From DATEAV01 sp964513155 (GTDB lineage: Bacteria > Chloroflexota > Anaerolineae > Anaerolineales > E44-bin32): a DNA stretch of 5,348 nt. Positions 1-5,348 of the stretch are shown one piece after another. A program made the position numbers and the translations under genes. Numbering within the stretch: position 1 is the first letter of the stretch; every line of letters starts with the position of its first letter. Below the pieces are notes generated by a model. It did not search any database, was not told the origin of the DNA, and saw only the letters and a list, made by a program, of their open reading frames with translations. The stretch lies in contig CAZEMA010000138.1 in assembly GCA_964513155.1 (NCBI GenBank), positions 1-5,348 of the forward strand, written 5' to 3'.

Positions 1-435
1 GCTGGATTCAGGCGTGCGTGTCGGGGTTTCCGTGGGCAGAGGCGTGGCGGTCAGGGGCGGGTCGCCGCTGAAGTCGCGGGCCGTCGCTGTGGGGACGGCC
101 AGGCGCATGGCGGCCTCGATCCCCTGCTGTCGCTCCTGCGCCTGCCCGATCGGAAAGCCGAGGTCCACGAGCGCCTCGCCCACGATCGATAGCCGAAGCG
201 CGGCCAGCGGCGCCCGCGGCGCGTCTGTTCCATAGTCAGCCTGCAGATGGGAGAGCAGGCCGAAGCCAAGCGCACGCGGATCGGCGCCGGCAGGGATCAA
301 CTGCAACACCGCCAGGACCCAGATCCCTAGCAGCCCCAGGAACACGGCGAAGGCGCCCAGCCACCATCGCCTGCCTGGCGGAGGTTTCGTCTCTGCCTTC
401 TCCTGTCTGGGCGATCCGTCGCTCGGGCGGCTCAT
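1..435 (-). CDS. Membrane-anchored Thr/Pro-stalk protein, second paralogue (3' end beyond window)
   Basis: This gene is partial: 145 codons are visible from ATG at 435 with no stop before the left edge. The protein has a short charged cytoplasmic tail (residues 1-24), one membrane segment (about 25-46), a conserved segment of about 65 residues (about 47-112, containing GLLSHL, PLAALRLSIVGE and AVPTATA), then the start of a Thr/Pro-rich stalk that continues off the edge. Positive residues before the helix predict the stalk to be outside. By hand alignment, 69 of 106 ungapped residues match the stalk protein at 873-1902, so the two are close paralogues. A GAGGT Shine-Dalgarno sequence at 442-446 sits 6 bases before the ATG. 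The start overlaps the stop of the upstream cyclase-like remnant as ATGA. Function is unknown; by analogy with its paralogue, an exported domain may follow the stalk. Confidence 0.82.
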   Translation of the reverse strand, partial: MSRPSDGSPRQEKAETKPPPGRRWWLGAFAVFLGLLGIWVLAVLQLIPAGADPRALGFGLLSHLQADYGTDAPRAPLAALRLSIVGEALVDLGFPIGQAQERQQGIEAAMRLAVPTATARDFSGDPPLTATPLPTETPTRTPESS

Positions 436-473
436 TCTCGTACCTCGATAACGGTCATTGGCTCCCGCTTGCC
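432..473 (-). pseudogene. Possible C-terminal remnant of a second nucleotidyl cyclase
   Basis: The minus strand here reads GKREPMTVIEVRE followed by TGA. The intact cyclase ends with GKKELVTVIEV in the equivalent place before its own downstream stalk gene; 8 of the 11 residues from the GK to the final V are identical. A Gly-Lys-x-Glu-Pro-x-x-Val-x-Glu-Val ending is also common at the C-terminus of class III cyclase domains. The frame stays open upstream to about 635, but I see no cyclase similarity before about 476. The stop overlaps the next ATG as ATGA. I infer that an upstream cyclase was deleted, leaving its last codons. Alternatives are a small unrelated ORF of about 66 codons, or chance similarity partly driven by the embedded Shine-Dalgarno sequence. 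Confidence 0.5.
442..446 (-). promoter_or_regulatory. Ribosome binding site of the left stalk gene
   Basis: GAGGT on the minus strand lies 6 bases before the ATG at 435. It sits inside the Glu-Val codons of the upstream cyclase-like remnant, so translation of the two may once have been coupled. It supports 435 as the start. Confidence 0.6.
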
Positions 474-537
474 CCAAGGCCTTCTGGCCCTCTCGTGTCC
501 CTCTTCGGAGGCTACCAGGCGCTTCACGGAGTGCTGT

Positions 538-584
538 AGGGAATCCCGCTCGTGGGAGTCCCTGGCTTGGCCAGCAGGCCAGCC
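538..584. repeat. Two adjacent hairpins
   Basis: The first hairpin has arms AGGGAATCCC (538-547) and GGGAGTCCCT (554-563), pairing at 9 of 10 positions around a 6-base loop. It is followed directly by GGCTTGGCC (564-572) and GGCCAGCC (577-584), which pair with one bulged T around an AGCA loop. Neither is followed by a convincing T-run on either strand. The pair may be a leader or processing structure, or a decayed repeat; its role is unknown. Confidence 0.5.
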
Positions 585-832
585 TTCGCTTGAAGTGGCG
601 ATACTCTGCTCACAGTACCGCCAATCAGGCATCAAGGCAACCGTCCTTTGCCTCCTATGCCACGGGTGGCGTCCAGACCGCCCCGGATGCGGATCCTTGC
701 TCCTAACACGGGCAATTGGCGCGGGTAGGGGCTAAGTACCCCGCACCTGCCCGGACTGGCGATATTGGGTGCCTTGCCCCTACCGTGACGGCGTGCACTC
801 TCCTCCCTCATGAGGACGACCCCACAAAGAGG

Positions 833-856
833 GAGCGGCTCCTCTCGGAGCCGCTC
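833..856 (-). terminator. Intrinsic terminator of the cyclase-stalk operon
   Basis: A perfect 10-bp stem (GAGCGGCTCC / GGAGCCGCTC) encloses a 4-base loop that reads GAGA, a GNRA tetraloop, on the minus strand. It starts 16 bases after the stalk-gene stop at 873 and is followed on the minus strand by CCTCTTTG, a short T-rich tail. The position and strength of the stem support termination here; the weak T-tail lowers certainty. Confidence 0.7.
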
Positions 857-872
857 TCAACGGGCCATGGTG

Positions 873-1902
873 CTAGGGGCAACTCTCTGTCAGCGTGTAG
901 TCGTAGGGTCCGGTGGTTGCCCCGTTCCCGGCGTTGTCCACCACCTCCCCGTAGACGCCGATTGTGGCCGACGGGGCCGCAGCGGGGAAGCGGCCCCCCG
1001 TGTTTCCTAACTCCAACGTGACTCCGGTGATCGTGATCCTCCCCCCATAGCTTCCCCGGAATTCTTGCTCGATCATCTGCACGCTCGAAGTGGTGGGGTA
1101 GAAGGGCCCGGAGCGGACGCCTGGCGGATACTCGTAGTAGAAGACCACGTTCCCCGTACTCACCCCGCTCGAGGGCGCCGGGTCGACGACATACATCAGG
1201 GTCACGTCAATGTAGCACTGCTCGAGGGCCGGAATCATGGTCATCTGCTCGATGGTTGGCGGTACCGTGTCGATTGCGCTCAGGNNNNNNNNNNNNNNNN
1301 NNNNNNNNNNNNNNNNNNNNNNNNNNNNNNNNNNNNNNNNNNNNNNNNNNNNNNNNNNNNNNNNNNNNNNNNNNNNNNNNNNNNCGGGTTGCCGTTCGAC
1401 TCCTTGTGGCGGTTGGGGTCCGAGTCGCGGTGGAGGTTGGCGTCCCCGTTGGGGTCTCTGTCGATGTCACGCTGGCCGTGGGCGAAGTCGTTCCGGTCAG
1501 CAACGGCGTTGGCGTAGCCTCGGCCGTCCCTGTGGGGGTGGCGGAAGGCAGAGGCGAGGGGATCACGGTCGGAGTGCCGCCGAGGTCGTAGGCCGTTGCG
1601 GTGGGCACTGCCACATGCAAGGTGGCCTCGATGTGCTCCTGGCGCTGCTCCGCCTCACCCTGCGAAAGCCCCTGATCCCGCAACGTCTCGCCCACGATGG
1701 ACAGCCGAAGCGCGGCCAGAGGCGGGCGTCGCTCATCGGCTCGGTAGTCCGCCGGCAGATGGGAGAGGAGGCCGAAGGGTAGGGAGCGGGGATTGGCGCT
1801 GGCGGGGATCAACTGCAGCGCCGCCAGGATCCATACCAAGAGCAGCCACAGGAACAAGGCGAAGGCGCCGAGCCCCCAACGCCTGTCCTGTCGAGGCTTC
1901 AT
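873..1902 (-). CDS. Membrane-anchored Thr/Pro-stalk protein with C-terminal Ig-like domain (interrupted by assembly gap)
   Basis: The N-terminal part starts at ATG 1902, with AGAAGG (1909-1914) 6 bases upstream. It has a basic tail (residues 1-9), a membrane segment (about 10-33), a conserved segment (about 34-108, with PLAALRLSIVGE and AVPTATA) and a Thr/Pro/Ser stalk (about 109-172) that runs into the N gap. After the gap, a second open frame encodes 136 residues beginning LSAIDTVPPTIEQ and ending at the TAG at 873. Its VPPT start, alternating beta-strand pattern and VVDNAGN motif look like a bacterial Ig-like or Big-type beta-sandwich. Cys23 and Cys135 of this part bracket the domain and could form a disulphide. 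I treat the two parts as one protein because a stalk followed by an extracellular domain is a common layout; this requires a true gap length divisible by three, not 100. Two separate genes remain possible. Ligand and function are unknown. Confidence 0.7.
1285..1384. other. Assembly gap of 100 N
   Basis: Exactly 100 N is a usual placeholder for a scaffold gap of unknown size. It falls inside the Thr/Pro-rich stalk coding region, whose degenerate repeats (ACN/CCN codons) are prone to collapse in short-read assembly. The reading frame on either side cannot be joined through 100 bases, but the real length is not known. Confidence 0.95.
1385..1580 (-). repeat. Low-complexity Thr/Pro/Ser stalk coding repeat
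   Basis: The minus strand encodes repeated TPT, TAT, TET and TGT units, so the DNA is a run of imperfect ACN/CCN/GCN codons. Such segments usually form extended, often glycosylated spacers that hold a domain away from the cell surface. The run continues into the N gap, so its true length is unknown. Confidence 0.75.
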
Positions 1903-1904
1903 GC

Positions 1905-3773
1905 CTAGCCTTCTGGTTCTGGACGTTGCGGCTGACGGGAGCTCTGCCCCTGGACCTCGATCACCGTTACCAGTTCCTTCTTGCCCCGCAGCTGGGCGAC
2001 TCCCTTGCGGCCGAACTCGAAGTGCGGCCGGGCGCCCCCCAGGTAATGGTAGGTGGCCTCGCTGATCAACATCCCGCCCTTGACCGACTCCTGAGTCGCC
2101 TGCTGGATTCGCTGCGCCGTGTTCACGGTATCGCCAATCACCGCGTAGAGCAACCGGTCCTTGCTCCCGATGCCTCCGGCGATGACCGGGCCCGTAGAGA
2201 CACCGATGCCCATCCCCAATCCGGGCAGGCCGCGCAGGCTGCGACTGTTGTTCAGGCCCTCGACAAAGCTCAGCATCGCCAGGCCGGTTTGGACCGCTTG
2301 CAGGGAGCTCACTTGTGGCGGCAGGCGCTTCGGCAGGATGCCAAAGGAGACCATCATGGCATCGCCATCGAAGCTGTTGATCACCCCTCCCTGGTCGCGA
2401 ACGATGGGTACAACGCCGGCAAAGTACTCGTTAAGCGTCCCCATCACATGAGCCGGCTCAACCTTCTCAGCCAGTGCGGCAAAACCTCTCAGATCGGCAA
2501 AGAGGATGGCCGCCACCATGCCTTGGCCTTCGAGGAGCGAACCCCCTTCGGTGAGCTTGCTGCGCAACTGCTCCCGGACCTCGGGCGTCAGCGTCAGCCC
2601 GAGCAGATCCCGATAGACGGAGCCCTCGCGCAGCCCCTCGACCATGTAGTTGAAGGTTCGGGCCAGGGCCCCAATCTCGTCGCTGCCCTGATCACTGACC
2701 CGCGTCTGCAGATTCCCCGTGGCGACCTGCTCCGAGGCGTGAGCCATCTCCACCAGGGGTCGTGTGATCGAGCCCGAGAGCAACACGCCGATCAAGACGA
2801 TCAAGGCCAGCGAGAGCGCCGTCATGCTGGTGACCATGACCAGGTTGTCCTTGGCCGAGACTTCCACCGGCGCCCACAGGAGCGAGACGCCCAGAACGCC
2901 CAGTTGGTCGGTCCCTCGAGCGACGAAGGGGATGAGCACCTCTTCGAAGATGGATCCGGCGACGACAATGCGCCGGACGGGGCTCTCTTCCCGGCTCAGC
3001 CCCAGGCTGCCGCTCAGCTGATCGGGCGAGAGGGTCAGGCTCGTCGGGTCGGACGGCTCGAGGCTGCTGGCCAGGAGCTGCCCCGAACTGGCGTCGTAGA
3101 TCGAGATGTTGGCGCCCGCCTGTACGGCAAGATCGGGCAACAGGCCCTCCAGGTACATACCCACGAGGACTGCACCGATGACCTGGGCGCCCGAGCCCCT
3201 CAGCGGCCCGCCCACGAAGAAACCCTCGACGACTTGCTCGTCCAGGAGCACACTTCCCAGTCCGGCGCGCTTGTCGCCAACGCCTTCGTCCGTCTCGCCC
3301 CGGAGGAGCCTGCCAACAAAGGGCCACTCCGCATAGAAGGCCTCGTCCCGAACCGTGTAGTACTCTCCCGGAGGGGCATTGGGGGATCGCCGGACCGTGA
3401 GCAGACTGATCCCTTGAGCATCCAGCACAGCCACCGTGTCCGTGTTGGAGTTGACCATCAGGGGCATCACCCGCTCGCGCAGCAACTCGGAGTCGCCCCG
3501 CCCAACGGCCTCGGCTACATCCACCGTGTTGGCAATCATTCGTTCGAGCTGAAGCTGGTTGGCTTCCGAGCGCACGACGGCATCAGACACGAGCTGGCCA
3601 CTGTTCGCCAACTGGCGCAAGAAGCGAGACTCTTCATTCTCGCTCACCAACCGGTTGATGACGTAGGTCGCCCCTAGGCCCAGGATCAGGGCCAGGAACA
3701 TGAAGGGAAGCGTGATTTTCCAGCGCAGGCTGAAACGGATCCTGGGCCGCGTGGCGGAAGAGAATGCAGACAT
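1905..3773 (-). CDS. Cache-HAMP class III nucleotidyl cyclase (adenylate/guanylate cyclase family)
   Basis: This is a 622-residue membrane receptor cyclase. Order: cytoplasmic N-terminus, membrane segment about 19-40, extracellular sensor about 41-308 resembling a double Cache domain (VAVLDAQG and ISIYDASSGQLL beta-strands), second membrane segment about 310-334, HAMP about 335-385 (ITRPL, DEIGALARTFNYM), linker, and the cyclase domain about 418-607. The two metal-binding aspartates are present (Asp427 in FADLRGF, Asp471 in FDGDAMM), as are the transition-state Asn551 and Arg555 in GDTVNTAQR. The residues that normally recognise the base differ: Ser467 replaces Lys and Ala544 replaces Asp/Thr. 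The family makes cAMP or cGMP from the triphosphate as a dimer; the actual product here cannot be assigned. GGAG at 3782-3785, 8 bases before ATG 3773, supports the start. It lies 33 bases after the small membrane protein gene and 2 bases before the stalk gene. Confidence 0.93.
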   Translation of the reverse strand: MSAFSSATRPRIRFSLRWKITLPFMFLALILGLGATYVINRLVSENEESRFLRQLANSGQLVSDAVVRSEANQLQLERMIANTVDVAEAVGRGDSELLRERVMPLMVNSNTDTVAVLDAQGISLLTVRRSPNAPPGEYYTVRDEAFYAEWPFVGRLLRGETDEGVGDKRAGLGSVLLDEQVVEGFFVGGPLRGSGAQVIGAVLVGMYLEGLLPDLAVQAGANISIYDASSGQLLASSLEPSDPTSLTLSPDQLSGSLGLSREESPVRRIVVAGSIFEEVLIPFVARGTDQLGVLGVSLLWAPVEVSAKDNLVMVTSMTALSLALIVLIGVLLSGSITRPLVEMAHASEQVATGNLQTRVSDQGSDEIGALARTFNYMVEGLREGSVYRDLLGLTLTPEVREQLRSKLTEGGSLLEGQGMVAAILFADLRGFAALAEKVEPAHVMGTLNEYFAGVVPIVRDQGGVINSFDGDAMMVSFGILPKRLPPQVSSLQAVQTGLAMLSFVEGLNNSRSLRGLPGLGMGIGVSTGPVIAGGIGSKDRLLYAVIGDTVNTAQRIQQATQESVKGGMLISEATYHYLGGARPHFEFGRKGVAQLRGKKELVTVIEVQGQSSRQPQRPEPEG

Positions 3774-3781
3774 CGGTTGGT

Positions 3782-3785
3782 CTCC
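3782..3785 (-). promoter_or_regulatory. Ribosome binding site of the cyclase
   Basis: GGAG on the minus strand is 8 bases upstream of ATG 3773. It lies in the 33-base gap after the small membrane protein gene, as expected for a downstream gene in an operon. Confidence 0.55.
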
Positions 3786-3806
3786 GGACCGGCGTCAGCG
3801 CCCGGT

Positions 3807-4031
3807 CTAGCGGAAGAAGAAGGAACCGACGATCAAGAGAACGATGAACGAGCCGGCCAGCAACCCGATCCTCCTCAGATCTTCGCGAACATAGGTGTAA
3901 TCCGGGTTGAAACTGCGGCTCCGGCCGAAGCTGTCCACGGGGCGCGGTTCGGTCACGAAGGACGTCGGCCCCGTTGTGCTCGGAGCCACAGCCGGACGGC
4001 GGTACTGGGACTTCTTGCGCTTTCTTCCCAC
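3807..4031 (-). CDS. Small basic protein with C-terminal membrane helix, function unknown
   Basis: This is a 74-residue protein. The N-terminus is very basic (GRKRKKSQYRR), residues about 14-44 are a Pro/Ser/Thr-rich, probably disordered stretch, and FNPDYTYVREDLRRIG (41-56) leads into a single membrane helix (about 55-73) that ends the protein at FFFR. This tail-anchored layout predicts the basic part to be cytoplasmic. I chose the GTG at 4031 because GGAGGAGG (4038-4045) lies 6 bases upstream; an upstream TTG at 4058 would place that sequence inside the gene. Short proteins with a similar DYTYV-x-x-DL-x-RI motif before a terminal helix are, as far as I recall, frequent in Chloroflexota, but I know of no assigned function. 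It is the first gene of the probable cyclase operon, so a role with the receptor or its membrane environment is possible but unproven. Confidence 0.8.
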   Translation of the reverse strand: MGRKRKKSQYRRPAVAPSTTGPTSFVTEPRPVDSFGRSRSFNPDYTYVREDLRRIGLLAGSFIVLLIVGSFFFR

Positions 4032-4037
4032 GTTGGT

Positions 4038-4045
4038 CCTCCTCC
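4038..4045 (-). promoter_or_regulatory. Strong Shine-Dalgarno sequence deciding a GTG start
   Basis: GGAGGAGG on the minus strand, 6 bases before GTG 4031, is the best ribosome binding site in the window. It decides the start of the 74-residue membrane protein. Confidence 0.8.
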
Positions 4046-4061
4046 CAGCTCCTATCAAACC

Positions 4062-4079
4062 GCCTGGCGTGACCCAGGC
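4062..4079. repeat. Short inverted repeat between sortase and small membrane protein gene
   Basis: GCCTGG (4062-4067) and CCAGGC (4074-4079) form a 6-bp stem with a 6-base loop. On the minus strand it is followed by GGTTTGATAGG, too weak a T-tract for a confident terminator. It lies in the leader of the small gene, so it could be a weak attenuator or have no role. Confidence 0.3.
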
Positions 4080-4154
4080 CCCCCCGCCCCAATGATCGCG
4101 CCCGCCCCTCGTCGGCCCCTCGTCACCGCAGCGGCCGGTTATGGCGGATGTATC

Positions 4155-5081
4155 CTAGCGGTCGGCCAGCTCCGCGAAGACAACGATGCGCTGGTTGTCG
4201 ACCATATAAGGGTAGCACGAGATGAGAGTCAGCGTAGCCCGGGCCGTCGGCGCTATCACCTCAACCTCGGTTGGTCCGACGATCTGCCACCCGGTCACCC
4301 GGTACACGAACTCTTGGGTGGCCGTGGCGAGAACTACCTCATCGCCGGGATTGAGCTGGTCGAGGTCGCGGAAGATCTCGCCAAAGATGTCATTATGAGC
4401 CGAGAGGACGAGGTTCCCCTCCTCGCCCGGATTGGCGCTGCCGATGTGCTGCCCCACGCCTCGCTTCAACTGCTCCCAGCCGTCACCCTGAACTACAGGC
4501 GCCGCCGATCCCATGATCGCCGGGATGAAAACCGTACGTGCCTGTTCCGGTCCTGGCGTGGGAATCGCCAGGGAAGCCATCGACTGGACGAGCGGGCGGA
4601 GACTGGCAGGGATTTCGGCTTCGTTGGGCTGCGCCCCGCCAGGCGACGTGGGGGGCGTATGGCCTGAAGGAAGGACAACGGCCGTGATCAGGGGCGTGGG
4701 TTCGGCGGTTGGACCAGCCATCGCCTGCGCCGCTTCCCGGTTGAGGTTTTGTAGCACCATCAGTCCGCTGACGAGGACAAAGACCAGGCCAATGGCGGCC
4801 GCGATCTCAACGGCCAACAGACCCTGGTTGACGGCGGACCGAAAGTCAATCCGGCGGGTCCTTGGCTCCTCCCCTTCTGGACCATCGGCCGGCGGGCCGG
4901 GCTGTGCCGTAGGCTCGCTGGCGGCCGGTTGGACAGGCGCGGGCTCCTTCAGCCGGACCGCGCGGCCGGTGCGCCGGAACTCGTGCAGCCGCACCTGACG
5001 CGCCTCCAGGCGTCTGCGCGCCAGCAGCGCCTCCAGCTCCTCGATGCTGAGGTCCTCAGCGGGTCTCCGATCCCTTGGCAT
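4155..5081 (-). CDS. Sortase family transpeptidase with long cytoplasmic N-terminal extension
   Basis: This is a 308-residue membrane-anchored cysteine transpeptidase. Residues 1-80 are cytoplasmic and charged, with a predicted helix at LSIEELEALLARRRLEARQ; the membrane helix is about 88-111; a Pro/Thr-rich linker spans about 120-180; the sortase beta-barrel spans about 181-308. The catalytic triad is visible: His229 in LSAHND, Cys289 in TLTLISCYPY and Arg298 in DNQRIVVFAEL. The TLxxC motif and the short Cys-to-Arg spacing resemble class D/E-like sortases, which cleave a C-terminal sorting signal and attach the protein elsewhere on the envelope; the subclass is tentative. I chose ATG 5081 over GTG 5165 because a TATAAT box at 5145-5150 lies between them and the family-like sequence begins with MPRDRR. 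A weak GGACGAG precedes the ATG. No substrate with an LPxTG-like signal is seen in this window. Confidence 0.92.
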   Translation of the reverse strand: MPRDRRPAEDLSIEELEALLARRRLEARQVRLHEFRRTGRAVRLKEPAPVQPAASEPTAQPGPPADGPEGEEPRTRRIDFRSAVNQGLLAVEIAAAIGLVFVLVSGLMVLQNLNREAAQAMAGPTAEPTPLITAVVLPSGHTPPTSPGGAQPNEAEIPASLRPLVQSMASLAIPTPGPEQARTVFIPAIMGSAAPVVQGDGWEQLKRGVGQHIGSANPGEEGNLVLSAHNDIFGEIFRDLDQLNPGDEVVLATATQEFVYRVTGWQIVGPTEVEVIAPTARATLTLISCYPYMVDNQRIVVFAELADR

Positions 5082-5144
5082 CGCTTCTCGTCCGGGCCCA
5101 CCCTCCCAACGCCTAGCACCGTACTGGCTGCAGGCCCATCGGGC

Positions 5145-5150
5145 ATTATA
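5145..5150 (-). promoter_or_regulatory. Candidate -10 box of the sortase promoter
   Basis: A perfect TATAAT on the minus strand lies 63 bases before the sortase ATG, predicting a leader of roughly 55-60 bases. No good -35 hexamer is found 16-18 bases upstream, and there is no extended -10 TGn. In such GC-rich DNA a perfect TATAAT just upstream of a gene is notable, but the missing -35 keeps confidence moderate. Confidence 0.45.
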
Positions 5151-5165
5151 CTCGAAGCCACTCAC

Positions 5166-5348
5166 GGCGGCTCCCCCCCGAGAGGCCTACTCGATCAGCC
5201 GCGCGCTCCAGCCAACCCGCATGTCGGCCGATGTCTCCCCTGGGCGAACATCCCCAGCCCGCCATCCCGTGCCAGCCCTGTCTTACTTAAGCCGACCGGA
5301 AACCGCGATCTCTTGCAGGGCCAAAGCGGGCTCGGGACATGACGGAGG
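5166..5348. other. Right-edge region without a supportable gene
   Basis: No recognisable protein, tRNA or terminator is seen in these bases. One minus-strand frame entering from the edge ends at a TAA near 5284 after the residues ALQEIAVSGRLK and could be the tail of an upstream gene, but too little is present to say. A weak 5-bp stem (5240-5244 with 5252-5256) is present. Confidence 0.4.

Larger units (their letters stand above)
436..872. other. Intergenic region of about 440 bases, hairpin-rich, mostly non-coding
   Basis: This region separates the terminated stalk gene from its left paralogue. At its right end is the terminator (833-856); at its left end is the cyclase-like remnant (432-473). 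Between them are several short inverted repeats: arms at 538-547/554-563, 564-572/577-584, 635-640/648-653 and 659-663/666-670. Short open frames exist on both strands but none shows recognisable protein features. I found no tRNA and no convincing known riboswitch. A promoter for the left gene should lie here, but I could not find a good -35/-10 pair. Confidence 0.6.

Noticed and set aside
612..653. Minus-strand promoter TTGCCT - 17 bases - TACTGT
   Set aside because: Only 4 of 6 and 3 of 6 consensus matches; this is expected by chance.
600..740. Possible cyclic-di-GMP-type riboswitch on the minus strand
   Set aside because: There are fragments such as GGACGCCACC and GGAGGCAAAGG, but the conserved core order and tetraloop/receptor features are not present.
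721..745. Inverted repeat GGGG/CCCC near 728-742
   Set aside because: Four-base stem with a large loop and no T-run; not convincing as a terminator or operator.
2692..3327. Minus-strand 211-codon open frame
   Set aside because: It is a +1/-1 shadow of the cyclase gene, Arg/Gly-rich and without hydrophobic or domain structure.
1596..3677. Plus-strand open frame of 693 codons
   Set aside because: It lies antisense to the cyclase, whose domains and catalytic motifs are clear. The plus-strand translation has no domain pattern and is a by-product of GC-rich codon use; it also runs across the 3' boundary of one real gene into the next.
4032..4058. TTG start at 4058 for the small membrane protein
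   Set aside because: The strong GGAGGAGG would then lie inside the gene; GTG 4031 has ideal spacing to it.
4104..4124. Tandem copy of GCCCCTCGTC (4104-4113 and 4115-4124)
   Set aside because: Only two 10-base copies in GC-rich spacer DNA; too little to call an operator or repeat element.
3777..4667. Plus-strand open frame of 296 codons
   Set aside because: It overlaps the small membrane protein and the sortase catalytic region on the opposite strand and shows no protein features of its own.
5082..5165. N-terminal extension of the sortase from GTG 5165
   Set aside because: The 28 extra residues have no family resemblance, and the TATAAT box falls within them, so ATG 5081 is preferred.

Overview
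The window is GC-rich DNA carrying a 100-base run of N, so it is a scaffold, probably from a metagenome or draft genome. All credible genes lie on the minus strand. Three things fit a Chloroflexota (Anaerolineae-like) bacterium: a sortase with a long charged N-terminal extension ahead of its membrane segment, membrane-anchored proteins with Thr/Pro-rich stalks, and a small basic protein with a C-terminal membrane helix. That placement is inferred from gene style; there is no rRNA or other phylogenetic marker.

Layout in transcription order (right to left). 5348-5082: no supportable gene; a perfect TATAAT -10 box lies 5' of the sortase. 5081-4155: sortase. 4154-4032: short spacer. 4031-3807: 74-residue membrane protein with a GTG start and a strong Shine-Dalgarno sequence. 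3773-1905: two membrane segments, a Cache-like extracellular sensor, HAMP and a class III nucleotidyl cyclase. 1902-873: membrane-anchored Thr/Pro-stalk protein ending in an Ig-like domain, interrupted by the N gap. 856-833: intrinsic terminator. 872-436: intergenic DNA with several hairpins and, at its left end, what looks like the last codons of a lost second cyclase. 435-1: the start of a second stalk protein, about 65% identical to the first over 106 residues, running off the left edge.

The small membrane protein, cyclase and stalk protein are spaced 33 and 2 bases apart and end at a terminator, so they probably form one operon. A plausible reading is an envelope-sensing module: the Cache domain senses something outside the membrane and drives nucleotide second-messenger synthesis inside, while the co-expressed stalk protein displays an Ig-like domain outside. 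The sortase next door may process envelope proteins, but no sorting signal is visible in this window. The most unusual points are the cyclase's substrate-specifying positions (Ser467 and Ala544 instead of Lys and Asp/Thr) and the evidence that a cyclase-stalk cassette was duplicated and one cyclase then lost.
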